A stretch of 64,000 nt of DNA from Rugamonas rubra (GCF_900114705.1 NZ_FOTW01000010.1:62001-126000); one strand, 5' to 3'. Shown: positions 1 through 9,133, counted from the stretch's first letter. The notes: a model not told the origin generated them from the letters alone. A program made the numbers and translations.

Positions 1-249
1 GCTGCCGCGCAGCGGAATCTGCTGCAACAGCAACACCGCCTCGGCGTCCAGGCCGAGCCGCTCGGCGACGATCTCGGCCACCGGCTGCGGCAGCGGATGC
101 TGGCCCAGCAGGGCCGCCGTCACGTACACCAGGCTCAGGCCGGTGCCGGCGGCGAGCGCCTCCCAGCTCAGGTTCTTGGCCGCCTTGGCGGCCAGGATGC
201 GCTCGCTCAGGGCGAGGCGGGGGGCGGAGAATACGTTCGAATGTGGCAT
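1..249 (-). CDS. cynS: Cyanase (cyanate hydratase), N-terminal part, cut by window edge
   Basis: Cyanase converts cyanate and bicarbonate into ammonia and carbon dioxide in the cytoplasm. The 83 visible residues cover the helical N-terminal domain. They align well from memory with E. coli CynS, including the stretches VTAALLGQ and [10 protein letters not shown]. The start is the ATG at 249. The catalytic C-terminal half (Arg, Glu and Ser of the active site) is outside the window. It follows cynT on the same strand with a gap of about 48 bases, so both are probably one transcript under the divergent LysR regulator. The reading frame is open to the left edge. Confidence 0.9.
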   Translation of the reverse strand, partial: MPHSNVFSAPRLALSERILAAKAAKNLSWEALAAGTGLSLVYVTAALLGQHPLPQPVAEIVAERLGLDAEAVLLLQQIPLRGS

Positions 250-297
250 GGTCTTTCCTTTCATGGTTTGGTGGGGACTACTAGGGTGTGAAACAGT

Positions 298-966
298 TCA
301 GCCGACCAGCGCCAGCGCCGACGGCTGGCTGCGCATGGCGCGGGTATGGGGAAACTTGTCGAGTTGCACGAAGCGGCCCGAGTCGCCGTCCAGCGCCAGC
401 ATGCCGCCGCTCTCGATGTCGTAGACCCAGCCGTGCAGGTCGAGCTTGCCCTGTTCGACCGCCAGCGCCACCGACGGATGGGTGCGCAGATTGGCCAGCT
501 GGGCCACCACGTTGTCGCGCACCAGGGCGCTGACGCGCGCCTCCGGCGAGCTGTGGCGGCGCGCCGCGTTGATCGCCTTGGCGGCGTCGGCGTGGCGCAG
601 CCAGTTGGCCACCGCCGGCAGGTGGTCGAGGCAGGTGCAATTGGCGATGGCCGACATGGCGCCGCAGTCGGAGTGGCCGCAGATCACCACGTCGCTCACC
701 CCCAGCACCGCCACCGCGTACTCCACCGTGGCCGACACGCCGCCCGGCTCCGGGCCGTAGCCGGGCACGATGTTGCCGGCGTTGCGGATCACGAACAGCT
801 CGCCCGGCTCGCTCTGCACCAGCAGCTCCGGCACCACGCGGCTGTCCGAGCAGGTGATGAACAGCGCGCCCGGCGCCTGGCTGTTGGCCAGCTTGCCGAA
901 CAGCTCGGCCCGCTGCGGATAGGCGGCGCGACGGAAGCGCATAAAACCTTTGATCACGTCTTTCAT
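298..966 (-). CDS. cynT: Beta-class carbonic anhydrase of the cyanate operon
   Basis: A zinc beta-carbonic anhydrase of 222 residues. It recycles the CO2 released by cyanase to bicarbonate, the co-substrate of cyanate breakdown. Zinc ligands are visible as Cys39 and Asp41 (CSDSR) and His98 and Cys101 (CGHSDCG), the same spacing as E. coli CynT. The start at 966 gives MKDVIKGF, matching the E. coli N-terminus; an in-frame ATG 16 codons upstream is less likely. It lies upstream of cynS and is divergent from cynR, which supports cynT rather than a housekeeping anhydrase. Confidence 0.92.
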   Translation of the reverse strand: MKDVIKGFMRFRRAAYPQRAELFGKLANSQAPGALFITCSDSRVVPELLVQSEPGELFVIRNAGNIVPGYGPEPGGVSATVEYAVAVLGVSDVVICGHSDCGAMSAIANCTCLDHLPAVANWLRHADAAKAINAARRHSSPEARVSALVRDNVVAQLANLRTHPSVALAVEQGKLDLHGWVYDIESGGMLALDGDSGRFVQLDKFPHTRAMRSQPSALALVG

Positions 967-1043
967 GTTCTTGTCCCGAGAAGTAATGGACGTAGAATAG
1001 GCCGGCACGGCCATAAGATCTAATACTTGTTTATAATCACGGT

Positions 1044-1060
1044 TATAAGCCCACCTTATA
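1044..1060. promoter_or_regulatory. Inverted repeat in the cynT/cynR divergent region, possible CynR site
   Basis: TATAAG and CTTATA form a perfect six-base inverted repeat around a five-base spacer, just upstream of the cynR start at 1071. LysR-type regulators bind dyads in the intergenic region between themselves and a divergent target. Binding by CynR is inferred from position only. A related TTATAA lies at 1031-1036. Confidence 0.4.
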
Positions 1061-1070
1061 GTTTAATCCC

Positions 1071-1973
1071 ATGCTGCTGCGTCACATCCGCTACCTCTTG
1101 GCCGTCGCCGAACACCGCAACTTCACCCGCGCCGCCCAGGCGCTGCACGTGTCGCAGCCGGCGCTGTCGCAGCAGATCAAGCAATTGGAGGAGGGCTTCG
1201 GCGCCCGCCTGTTCGACCGCAGCGGCCGCAGCGTGCAATTGACCGACGCCGGGCAGGCCTATCTGGCCCACGCCCGCCGCGCCCTGGCCGAACTGGACGC
1301 CGGCGAACGCGCCATCCACGACGTGCGGGACTTGTCGCGCGGCAGCCTGCACCTGGCCATCACGCCCACCTTCACCGAGTATTTGGTGGCGCCGCTGGTC
1401 GAGCGCTTCGGCGCGCGCCATCCCGGCATCGAGCTCACCGTCAGCGAGATGACGCTGGACCAGATCGTCGCCGAACTGGGCGACGACGGCGTCGACCTGG
1501 GCATCGCCTTCAGCGGCGTACGCGCCGCCGAGATCGACAGCCTGCCGCTGTTCCAGGAACGGCTGACCCTGGTGGTCGGCCGCGACCACCCCTACGCCGG
1601 CGCCGGCCCGCTGGCGCCGCAACAATTGCAGGACCAGCCGCTGGCCCTGCTGACGCGCGAGTTCGCCACCCGCCAAAGCGTCGACGCCTGGCTGGCCGGG
1701 CACGGCGTGGCGCCGCGCATCATGTTGCAGGCCAACTCGATCAGCAGCGTCGTCAAGATCGTGCGCCAGGGCCGCATGGCCACCCTGCTGCCCGACGCCA
1801 TCGCCCGCGCCCAGCCGGAGCTGGTCTGCGTGGCGCTGGCGCCGGCGCCGCCGGCGCGCACCGTCGCCATGCTCGGCCGCAAGGACGGCTACCGCAGCGC
1901 CGCCGCCGGCGCCGCCGCCGACTTGCTGCTGGCGATGGCGGCCGAGTTCGGTCCGCCGCCCGAGGCCGCCTGA
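1071..1973 (+). CDS. cynR: LysR-family regulator of the cyanate operon
   Basis: 300 residues, normal LysR length. The N-terminal winged helix-turn-helix includes FTRAAQALHVSQPALSQQI at about 18-36, followed by an effector domain. The protein tracks E. coli CynR closely through RAIHDVRDLSRGSL and AITPTFTEY, and the divergent genes are cynT and cynS. CynR activates the operon when cyanate is present and represses its own gene. This role is taken from the family, with strong context support. The start is the ATG at 1071. Confidence 0.88.
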   Translation: MLLRHIRYLLAVAEHRNFTRAAQALHVSQPALSQQIKQLEEGFGARLFDRSGRSVQLTDAGQAYLAHARRALAELDAGERAIHDVRDLSRGSLHLAITPTFTEYLVAPLVERFGARHPGIELTVSEMTLDQIVAELGDDGVDLGIAFSGVRAAEIDSLPLFQERLTLVVGRDHPYAGAGPLAPQQLQDQPLALLTREFATRQSVDAWLAGHGVAPRIMLQANSISSVVKIVRQGRMATLLPDAIARAQPELVCVALAPAPPARTVAMLGRKDGYRSAAAGAAADLLLAMAAEFGPPPEAA

Positions 1974-1983
1974 GCCGGCCCGT

Positions 1984-2862
1984 TCAGGCCGGCGCGCGCG
2001 GCGCCGACGCCCACTGCACCGCGAGTATGCTACCGATCACCAGCGCCATGCCCAGCAGCGACACGCCGCCCAGCGACTGCCCCAGCAGCGCCCAGCCCAG
2101 CGCGACCGCCGTCAGCGGACTGAGCAAACCCAGCGACGACACCGCCACCGGCGACAAGCGCGCGATGCCACGGAACCACAGCGCATACGCCAGCATCGCG
2201 CCGGCCACGGAAAGGTAGGCGTAGCCCAGCAGCTGCGGCCCGCTCAGCGCCGGCAACGGCGCGTCCACCAGCGCGGCCACCGGCGCCAGCATCAAGCCGC
2301 CGGCCAACAACTGCCAGCCGGTGAAGGCCAGCACCGGCACGTCCGGCCGCCAGCGGCGCGCCAGGAAGGTGCCGGCCGCCATGCAGACGGCGCCGGCCAG
2401 CGCCGCCGCGATGCCCACCGCGTCCCATGCCGAGCCGGGCGACAGCAGCAGCGCCGCCATGCCGCCTATGCCGACCACGCCTGCCGCCACCGCCAAGCCG
2501 GGCGGACGGCGGCCGTCCACCGACCATGCCAAGCCCATCACCAGCAGCGGCTGGATCGCGCCGACCACGGCGGCCAGCCCGCCGGGCAAACGGTAGGCGG
2601 CGACGAACAGCAGCGCCTGGAAGAAGCCGATGTTCAAGGCCGACAACAGCAGCAGCCGGCCCCACTGCCCCCGTTGCGGCAGGCGGCGGCTGAACAAGGT
2701 CAACAATATGCCGGCCGGCAGCACGCGCAACAGCGCCGCCGTGAACGGCCGGTCCGGCGGCAGCAACTGCGTGGTGACGATATAGGTCGAGCCCCAGATG
2801 ACGGGTGCCAGCGCCGTCGTCAGCACGTCGGCCCAGGTGGCGATGCGGTTCGATGTTTTCAT
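1984..2862 (-). CDS. EamA/DMT-family inner-membrane transporter
   Basis: 292 residues with about ten hydrophobic helices in two EamA repeats. The N-terminal motif APVIWGSTYIVTTQLLP is typical of the RhaT/YdcZ-like drug/metabolite exporters. The substrate is unknown. It is divergent from a MarR regulator at 3063, and a strong double-dyad operator lies only about ten bases upstream of its start at 2862. Repression by that MarR protein is therefore very plausible. The 3' end lies ten bases from the convergent end of cynR. Confidence 0.85.
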   Translation of the reverse strand: MKTSNRIATWADVLTTALAPVIWGSTYIVTTQLLPPDRPFTAALLRVLPAGILLTLFSRRLPQRGQWGRLLLLSALNIGFFQALLFVAAYRLPGGLAAVVGAIQPLLVMGLAWSVDGRRPPGLAVAAGVVGIGGMAALLLSPGSAWDAVGIAAALAGAVCMAAGTFLARRWRPDVPVLAFTGWQLLAGGLMLAPVAALVDAPLPALSGPQLLGYAYLSVAGAMLAYALWFRGIARLSPVAVSSLGLLSPLTAVALGWALLGQSLGGVSLLGMALVIGSILAVQWASAPRAPA

Positions 2863-2872
2863 GGCGAATTAC

Positions 2873-2917
2873 CTTGAGTTCAAGATAAATAATGCTAACA
2901 CATATCTTGAACTCAAG
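2873..2917. promoter_or_regulatory. Double-dyad operator upstream of the EamA exporter
   Basis: A perfect 15-base inverted repeat (CTTGAGTTCAAGATA at 2873-2887 and its complement at 2903-2917) surrounds a 15-base spacer. Each arm is itself a dyad of the form CTTGA-N2-TCAAG, the size of a MarR dimer site. The array lies directly upstream of the exporter start, where binding would block transcription or translation. The MarR gene next door is the obvious candidate binder. Confidence 0.7.
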
Positions 2918-3027
2918 TTAAATCGCCCCGCAACACCGGCGCGCCGGCCGGCAGTTCGACTTGGGCGTGACGGCACGCACCGACATCGGCGTGCCGTCCC
3001 GGCTGCACGTGCTGGTGGGCGGCGGCA

Positions 3028-3045
3028 TATAATCTTCACCTCAAG
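3028..3045 (+). promoter_or_regulatory. -10 box overlapping a third, weaker MarR-like site
   Basis: A consensus TATAAT is present at 3028-3033. It is followed at once by CTTCACCTCAAG at 3034-3045, which matches the half sites of the operator at 2873-2917 in 10 of 12 positions. The MarR start is at 3063, so this is the expected promoter. The overlap suggests weak autorepression. Confidence 0.5.
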
Positions 3046-3062
3046 ACAAACCGGGACAGCAG

Positions 3063-3572
3063 ATGAAAACAGAGCGAGCCGCCGACGCGGTCGACCGCAT
3101 CCTCGACCAGTGGCACCGCGAGCGGCCGGACCTGGACGTCGCCCCGATGGCGACCATCGGCCGCCTGCGCCGCTGCGCCCTGCTGCTGCAGCGCCGCCTC
3201 GACGACACCTTCGCCGACTTCGGCATGAGCAGCTGGGAGTTCGACATGCTGGCCACGCTGCGCCGCGCCGGCGCGCCGCACCGGCTGACCCCGACCGCGC
3301 TGTTCTCGGCGCTGATGATCACCTCCGGCACCATGACCCACCGCCTGCAGCGGCTCGAGGCGGCCGGCTGGATCGTCCGCCTGCCCAACCCGGACGACGC
3401 CCGCAGCATGCTGGTGCAGCTGAGCGAGGCCGGGCTGCAACTGGTCGACCGCGCCGTCGAGGCGCACGTGGCCAACGAGCACCGCATCCTGGCGCCGCTC
3501 GACAGCAAGCAGTTGGCCGCGCTCGACGCCGGCCTGGCGCGCCTGCTGGCGGTGCTGGAACCGGGTGCGTAA
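3063..3572 (+). CDS. MarR-family transcriptional regulator
   Basis: 169 residues. The winged helix-turn-helix spans roughly 75-140. The recognition region LTPTALFSALMITSGTMTHRLQRLEAAGWI precedes a wing containing RLPNPDDARSMLVQLSEAG, both typical of MarR. The N-terminal extension (VDRILDQWHRERPDLD) is like the HcaR/SlyA-type members that sense small molecules. It is divergent from the EamA exporter and probably represses it until a ligand arrives. The ligand cannot be read from the sequence. Confidence 0.87.
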   Translation: MKTERAADAVDRILDQWHRERPDLDVAPMATIGRLRRCALLLQRRLDDTFADFGMSSWEFDMLATLRRAGAPHRLTPTALFSALMITSGTMTHRLQRLEAAGWIVRLPNPDDARSMLVQLSEAGLQLVDRAVEAHVANEHRILAPLDSKQLAALDAGLARLLAVLEPGA

Positions 3573-3754
3573 TAGATTTCGGGCCGCGCCCAAGCATAAC
3601 ATTGCATAGAAAGAAAAATTTTCCCAAGTGCAATTACCTCATTGATATGCAAAAATAGCATTTATTTTCTATTTACTCACCGCCAGCTGGGATCCGCCCA
3701 TACGTTGTGCTGTATTGCGCGTCGCTCCAGGCATATCAAGAAAGCCAATCAAAT

Positions 3755-6712
3755 ATGAACAGTCGTACCGTGCGCGCCGCAATGCCCGCATTTGCCTCGC
3801 TGGTCGTGCTGCTTGCCAGTCCGTCAACCCAGGCAGGAACCCAGACAGTCTCCTTTACTACCGAGAAAATTTTTGAGGCGGAACACGGTGATATTGCCAA
3901 CCGTTGGGAAACACAGACGGATGCCACAGAACCCAACACCCGCTATGTGGTGGTGCCAACTGGCCCCGTGCCCTCGGTCCCCGATGCCGTGGCCGAACTG
4001 TCCTATACCGTCCAGGCCGACGTGGCGGCAAATTACGTGCTGTGGATGCGGGTGCTGGCACCGAACAGCTATTCCGACTCCCTGTATTGGACGAACGACG
4101 AGCGGAATAATTCCATCTTTTGGTTCAACGACAGCTACAACAAATGGGTCTGGGTCATGGTGTCGAAAAGCCTGCCCTTGAGCGCCGGCCCGCACACGCT
4201 CAAGGTGAAGTACCACAACGCTGGAATGCGGATAGACCGTATTCTGCTGACCAAGCGCGGCTACTTTAAACCAACAGGAATCGGCGAGGACCCGACGGTG
4301 TACAACTCCATGCCGCCGAGCAGCTACAACGTCGCGCTGCCCCAGCCGCCGCTGAACGAACACCCACGGTTGTTGCTGCGCGCCGGCGACCTGCAGGATA
4401 TCCGCAACCGCGAGGCCGAAGCGGCGCTGCGGGCCAACGACCGTAGTCCCGAGTATCAAGCGATGAACGCGGCATGGGGCCGGCTGCGAGCCTTCGCGAA
4501 AAACAACCCGAGCGGCACGCTGCCCCCGCCCCCAAAACCGGGCGATCCCGCCGACGCAAAGAAAGAGCTGGCGAAATACTGCGGCCTGGCCGCCGAGACT
4601 GTCCGCGCCAAGGCGCTACTCCATCTGATCGACAGCGACGAGCAAAGCGGCCGGCACGCCATCAGCCTCATGGAAGGCTACTTCGACACCTGTAAAATCG
4701 ACAACACGCGCGCCATCGGCGAAACGATCTGGCTGAGCGCCATCGTCTACGACTGGTGCTATTGGTTGATGAATACGGACCAGCGCACCGCCTACATCGA
4801 GAGATTCGTCGCGCTCGCCTCGAAGATGGAAATCGGTTTCCCGCCGGTCAATCAAAGCGCCGTGACCGGCCACAGCAGCGAAGCACAATTGCTACGCGAC
4901 CAGCTCAGCGCCGGCATCGCCTTCTATGACGAAACCACGGCGGTCTACCAGCTCGCCGCCGGCCGCATCCTGCAGGAATTCATCGCCCCGCGCGAGCTCG
5001 TCTACAAATCGCACAGCCACCACCAGGGCGACTCCTACGGTCCCTATCGCTATACCTGGGACGTGTACGCCGCATGGATATTCCAGCGTATGGGCGCCGG
5101 CAACGTCTTCCCGTCGACTCAGCAGTACACGCCCTATCAATGGCTCTACACTCGCCGCCCCGATGGCCAGTTGATGCGCGACGGCGACTCCTACCAAGGC
5201 GGCTACAACGCCTTCAACACCTACTGGAACCAGATCGGCACCTACATGCTGACCGCTAGCTACTACGACGAGCCCTACCTGAAAGATGAATTTGTGCGGC
5301 AGCTCGCCCTCGCCGCGCAATCGCCGACGCCCGACGCCCGCCATCCCTACGATGACTTGTCGATGGTCGTGCTGAACAAGCCGCAATTGGCCAACACCGA
5401 CACGAAAACACTACCGCTGAGTCGCTACTTCGCCGAACCGGCCGGCCAGATGGTGGCCAGGACGGGCTGGAGCGAAGGCGTGCAAATGCAATCGCCCGCC
5501 GTGGTGGCAACGATGAAGGTGGGAGGTTACTATTTCGCCAACCACCAACACCTCGACGCCGGCCATTTCCAGCTCTACTACAAGGGCAACCTGGCGATCG
5601 ACTCCGGCCTGTATGAGGGCGTTCTGGGAACCACTTCGCAGAGCTATGGCAGCGCGCATGACAGCAACTACCACAAGCGCACCGTTGCCCACAATGCGAT
5701 GTTGGTCTACAAGGACGGCGAAAAATTCATCAACACCGCGTCGAACGACGGCGGCCAGCGCTTCGTCCTGGCCGAGCCGGCCACATTGACGGCACTGAAG
5801 GACGACAAAAACGGCTACCGCGTCGCCAACGTGCTCAAGCACGAAATCGGCCCGGACAATTCGACGCCCGACTACTCTTACCTGAAGGGTGACATCGCGC
5901 CGGCCTACTCCGACAAGATCAGCAATTACACCCGCTCGTTCGTGTTCCTGAACCTGAAGAACAACGCCCATCCGGCCGCCCTGCTGGTACTCGACAAGGT
6001 CAAATCCAGCAACAAGGATTTCAAGAAGACCTGGCTGCTGCACAGCGTGCAAGAGCCCGCTCTGGACAGCCAGACGGCCACCATCAAGCGGGATACAGAC
6101 GGCTACAACGGCAAGCTGATTAACCGCACCCTGCTGCCGCTTGAGGCGACGCTCACCAAGGTGGGTGGCAAGGACCAGGAATACAGCGTCTACGACGGAT
6201 CAACGGGACGCTACGTCAACTATCCAATCTCGTTGATGGACCACAAGGGTCTGAAATTCAGCGAAGAGCCGGGCGCATGGCGAGTCGAGGTGTCACCCAA
6301 GGAGGCCGCCGAGGCGGACGTGTTCTTCAACGTGATGCAGGTAATGGACGCCGACAGCGCCCTGCCGCCGCTGGCCACCGACGCCGTCGTGTCGGCATCG
6401 ATGCACGGCGTAAAGATCGACAACCGCGTGGTGCTGTTCGCCAAGGACGACGCCGATCTCAGCGGCACGGCCAGCTTCGAGCTAGCCACCGCCGATACGC
6501 TGCGGGTGTTGGTAACCGACCTGAGCCAAGGCTACTGGAGCGTCAGCCGCAACGGCGCCCCCGCAACAGTCGAGTACGAAGTGGGCGCCGAAGACGGCAC
6601 GATGTACTTTGTCGCCGCCGGCGCCGGCAGCTACACCCTGCGCCAAGCGTCCAAGCGGACCCTGCCGGCGCCTCCCGTCCTGACCAGCCTGCCGCTGCCT
6701 GCGCCGAAGTAA
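3755..6712 (+). CDS. Secreted heparinase II/III-like polysaccharide lyase family protein
   Basis: 985 residues from the ATG at 3755; a start 16 codons upstream would spoil the signal peptide. Residues 1-28 look like a Sec signal ending near TQAG. Residues about 35-170 resemble a carbohydrate-binding beta-sandwich. An alpha/alpha-toroid region follows, and near 610-640 comes the heparinase II/III signature region with HQHLDAGHFQLYYKGN and IDSGLYEG. Enzymes with this fold cleave acidic polysaccharides by beta-elimination. The substrate (alginate-like, heparin-like or other uronate polymer) cannot be decided. No transporter or sugar genes are adjacent, so it stands alone. A 180-base AT-rich leader separates it from marR. 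Confidence 0.75.
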   Translation: MNSRTVRAAMPAFASLVVLLASPSTQAGTQTVSFTTEKIFEAEHGDIANRWETQTDATEPNTRYVVVPTGPVPSVPDAVAELSYTVQADVAANYVLWMRVLAPNSYSDSLYWTNDERNNSIFWFNDSYNKWVWVMVSKSLPLSAGPHTLKVKYHNAGMRIDRILLTKRGYFKPTGIGEDPTVYNSMPPSSYNVALPQPPLNEHPRLLLRAGDLQDIRNREAEAALRANDRSPEYQAMNAAWGRLRAFAKNNPSGTLPPPPKPGDPADAKKELAKYCGLAAETVRAKALLHLIDSDEQSGRHAISLMEGYFDTCKIDNTRAIGETIWLSAIVYDWCYWLMNTDQRTAYIERFVALASKMEIGFPPVNQSAVTGHSSEAQLLRDQLSAGIAFYDETTAVYQLAAGRILQEFIAPRELVYKSHSHHQGDSYGPYRYTWDVYAAWIFQRMGAGNVFPSTQQYTPYQWLYTRRPDGQLMRDGDSYQGGYNAFNTYWNQIGTYMLTASYYDEPYLKDEFVRQLALAAQSPTPDARHPYDDLSMVVLNKPQLANTDTKTLPLSRYFAEPAGQMVARTGWSEGVQMQSPAVVATMKVGGYYFANHQHLDAGHFQLYYKGNLAIDSGLYEGVLGTTSQSYGSAHDSNYHKRTVAHNAMLVYKDGEKFINTASNDGGQRFVLAEPATLTALKDDKNGYRVANVLKHEIGPDNSTPDYSYLKGDIAPAYSDKISNYTRSFVFLNLKNNAHPAALLVLDKVKSSNKDFKKTWLLHSVQEPALDSQTATIKRDTDGYNGKLINRTLLPLEATLTKVGGKDQEYSVYDGSTGRYVNYPISLMDHKGLKFSEEPGAWRVEVSPKEAAEADVFFNVMQVMDADSALPPLATDAVVSASMHGVKIDNRVVLFAKDDADLSGTASFELATADTLRVLVTDLSQGYWSVSRNGAPATVEYEVGAEDGTMYFVAAGAGSYTLRQASKRTLPAPPVLTSLPLPAPK

Positions 6713-6778
6713 GCTAGCGCAACAGGAGCGCCCCTTGGCGCGCCTGCGGGCGGTGCTGGAACTTGGCGCGCAACCAGG

Positions 6779-7753
6779 CTATTCCGGTGGACTAGCCTTG
6801 CGGACCTCGTCGTCGCGCTGGCCGGCCACTCCGCTGGCCGGTTCATTGTCGACCGTCAACGGCTCGGCCAGGCGCTCCTTCAGGAACGCGATGAACAACT
6901 TGCTCCGGGCCGGCAGATGCCGCGTGTCGGTGATCACGTGCACCTCCACCGACTCGGCCTGCCATTCCGGCAGCACCCGCAGCAGGCGCCCCGCCGCCAC
7001 CTCTTGCCGGGCCAGGCGCGGGTCCAGCACGGCGATGCACAAATCGTTGGCCGCCATCGTCAGCGCCATCGCCGCGCCGTTGGTCACGAAGCGCGACTCC
7101 TGCATCACCACCACCGTCTCGCCGCCGCGCCGCAGGCTGTGCCGGGCGGAAAACTGCCCGCCCGACGTCGGCCGGCCGCACAGCGCGTGCCCGGCCAGGT
7201 CGTCGGGATGGTCCAGGGCCGGCGCCTGCCGCAGATAGCCGGGCGAGGCGTACAGATAACGCGGCAGCGCGGCGACCTTGCGCGCCACCAGCGACGACGG
7301 CGAGGTCGGCGGCGCGCCCAGGCGGATCGCCAGGTCGTAGGGGTCGGCCTGCAGGTCCACCGCCCTCGGCGTGCAGTCCAGGTCGAACTTGATCAGCGGA
7401 TAGGCGCGGGAGAATTCGCCCAGGATGGGCGCCAGATAGCCGACCGCGAAGCTGGCGGTCATCGACACGCGCAAGGTGCCGATGGCCCGCTCCGACACGT
7501 CGCGCAGCGACTCGTGCGCGCACAAGGCCTCCTCGACGATGCCCTGGCAGCGCTTGAAATACACCTCGCCCGCCTCGGTCAGCTCGACCTTGCGGGTCGA
7601 GCGGTGCAACAGGCGCAGGCCGATGGTGCTCTCCAGCTCGGCGATGTTGCGCGACAGCGTGGAGTTGGACATGTCCAGCGCCTCGGCCGCGCCGCGAAAA
7701 CTCTTGCGTTTGGCGACCTCGACGAACAGCCGCATATAGTTCAACACGTCCAC
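6779..7753 (-). CDS. LysR-family transcriptional regulator
   Basis: 324 residues. The N-terminal helix-turn-helix has KSFRGAAEALDMSNSTLSRNIAELE at about 17-41 and the linker RLLHRSTRKVELTEAG. The periplasmic-binding-like effector domain follows. The pattern is that of the large CrgA/DmlR-like subgroup. The divergent neighbour is only the small ORF at 7856, so a target beyond autoregulation is not evident. The C-terminal tail of about 20 residues after the effector domain is charged and unconserved. Confidence 0.87.
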   Translation of the reverse strand: MDVLNYMRLFVEVAKRKSFRGAAEALDMSNSTLSRNIAELESTIGLRLLHRSTRKVELTEAGEVYFKRCQGIVEEALCAHESLRDVSERAIGTLRVSMTASFAVGYLAPILGEFSRAYPLIKFDLDCTPRAVDLQADPYDLAIRLGAPPTSPSSLVARKVAALPRYLYASPGYLRQAPALDHPDDLAGHALCGRPTSGGQFSARHSLRRGGETVVVMQESRFVTNGAAMALTMAANDLCIAVLDPRLARQEVAAGRLLRVLPEWQAESVEVHVITDTRHLPARSKLFIAFLKERLAEPLTVDNEPASGVAGQRDDEVRKASPPE

Positions 7754-7855
7754 TTTATTGCTCCATTTTTGGGATGCTTAATTCGATTATACGCATTTAT
7801 CCCATCAGTGAAACAGTGCAAAATGCAGGCTTATGCATTCAACAAGGGAGTCGCC

Positions 7856-8083
7856 ATGAGCACGTTCTTCGGGAAAAAATCCAGCAATGAGGTTCGGTTC
7901 GCCGCCCCGCGTGGCATGGCAACGGCCGCCGCCAGCGTGCGCCCGGCACCGCCCTGCCGGCCGGCGGCGGTGGACATGGCCTTCATCGGCGATGGCGCTG
8001 TGGATGGAGAGGTGGCCGCCGGCGGATCGGCCGGCTTCACGGCCGAGCTCGTGAAGTTGCTGGCGAACTTGGCACGTTTTTAA
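7856..8083 (+). CDS. Small protein of unknown function, divergent from a LysR gene
   Basis: 75 residues, MSTFFGKKSSNEV at the start. A very good Shine-Dalgarno (AAGGGAG) lies at the right distance before the ATG at 7856, the main reason to call it. There is no signal peptide and no recognised domain. The middle is rich in Ala, Pro and Gly, and the end is LVKLLANLARF. It could be a truncated remnant of a longer gene or a genuine small protein controlled by the divergent LysR regulator. Function unknown. Confidence 0.45.
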   Translation: MSTFFGKKSSNEVRFAAPRGMATAAASVRPAPPCRPAAVDMAFIGDGAVDGEVAAGGSAGFTAELVKLLANLARF

Positions 8084-8118
8084 ACTCGGGGGAATGGCGG
8101 CGAACGCGCCCAAACGGT

Positions 8119-8532
8119 CTAACTGGCTGCCATCACCAGATGCTTGCCCAAGGCGTTGAGCGCCTGCTCCACTTTGTCGATTTTGGTCGGGTGCGCCAAG
8201 TCAAACAAGCGCTGCACGTCCTGCAGTTTGGCGCCCAGCAAGCGGGCCAGATCGGTCGGGCGCTTCTGTTGCGCCAGCATTTCGTTCAGTAGAAGCACCT
8301 TGGCCCACATGCTGGCGGGCAGGTCGACATGATACTCCCCCTCGGCGATATCACCGGGCAAGGGCACGGGGCGGCCGTCCTCAAAATAGAAGTCCATCGA
8401 TGTGATCAACGCGTCCTTGGCCATCGCCAGCGCGGCCTCCGCGCTGGGGCCGCTGGTCAGTGCTTCGGGAATGGCAGGGACGGAGGCGAACCAGCCCTCG
8501 CCATCTTGCTCGATCTTCACGGGGTAGCGCAT
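8119..8532 (-). CDS. hicB: HicB-family antitoxin
   Basis: 137 residues from the ATG at 8532. The N-terminal HicB fold (MRYPVKIEQDGEGWFASVPAIPEALTSG cut short here at MRYPVKIEQDGE) is the degraded RNase H-like partner that covers HicA. A C-terminal helix-turn-helix of the XRE type is suggested by QQKRPTDLARLLG and IDKVEQALNALGK. It would neutralise the toxin encoded just upstream on the same strand and repress the operon. Gene order toxin then antitoxin is the usual hicAB order. Confidence 0.85.
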   Translation of the reverse strand: MRYPVKIEQDGEGWFASVPAIPEALTSGPSAEAALAMAKDALITSMDFYFEDGRPVPLPGDIAEGEYHVDLPASMWAKVLLLNEMLAQQKRPTDLARLLGAKLQDVQRLFDLAHPTKIDKVEQALNALGKHLVMAAS

Positions 8533-8594
8533 ACCAATCCTTATGCTACTAAGCAAGGGGATAAGGGACCGACTGGCTGAAACGGCCGCCGGAG

Positions 8595-8780
8595 TCACTT
8601 CCCCGTTTTCAATCCTAACTGTTGCAAGACTGCCTGCCTTAAACGCTCGCCAATTTCGTGGCTCGGATGTCTGGGCATGACGGTTTGCTTGCCATTCAGA
8701 TAGACCTTCAGATGATTGGTGCCGTCCTTGAAGGTCGCACCTTGCTCTCCAAGCCATCGCCTGAACTCGCTCTGCTTCAC
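8595..8780 (-). CDS. hicA: HicA-family mRNA interferase toxin
   Basis: 61 residues, typical HicA size with a double-stranded-RNA-binding-like fold. The catalytic histidine is expected at His23 in GTNHLKVY, though the usual GSH motif reads TNH here. RHPSHEIGERLRQAVLQQLGL matches the family C-terminus. HicA cleaves mRNA independently of ribosomes when free of HicB. It precedes hicB with a gap of 62 bases. Confidence 0.85.
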   Translation of the reverse strand: MKQSEFRRWLGEQGATFKDGTNHLKVYLNGKQTVMPRHPSHEIGERLRQAVLQQLGLKTGK

Positions 8781-9133
8781 GGAGTCTCTCCGTAACCGAA
8801 CCGAGAATTCATAATAGGCATTTTCGCATACCTTTTCAACTTGGCGCCGTCAAAACCTCAAGTCAACGCCCGCAAGTGGGTCCAACTGGACAAATGCTTG
8901 GCAGACCGCATCCTCGAGCTCGTATTTATTCCTAAAAACAGGTTCATTTCTCGTGATTCCACATCCATCGGCTGCCGGCCGGAGCGGAACGCCCCGTTCT
9001 CTGGGCCGCTAAGCACATGCTAAGGGAATCGGTAGCGCCGAGCGCCAACCAAAATCAAACTCGACAATGCTATGCCCGCTTTTCAACAAAGTCGTGCGAT
9101 GGGCGCTACGGCTTTGACGCGAACGCGACGTAC
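8781..9133. other. Intergenic region without a convincing gene
   Basis: About 350 bases between hicA and the broken MFS gene. The short open frame at 8841-9023 on the + strand has no ribosome binding site and no family resemblance. The hicA promoter must lie near 8785-8830, where the sequence is AT-rich (ATTCATAATAGG in + orientation). Confidence 0.4.

Noticed and set aside
7805..8113. Minus-strand frame opposite the small gene at 7856
   Set aside because: No start signal; the plus-strand frame has a strong ribosome site.
8841..9023. Short plus-strand frame between hicA and the MFS pseudogene
   Set aside because: No ribosome site, unbalanced composition and no similarity; treated as intergenic.
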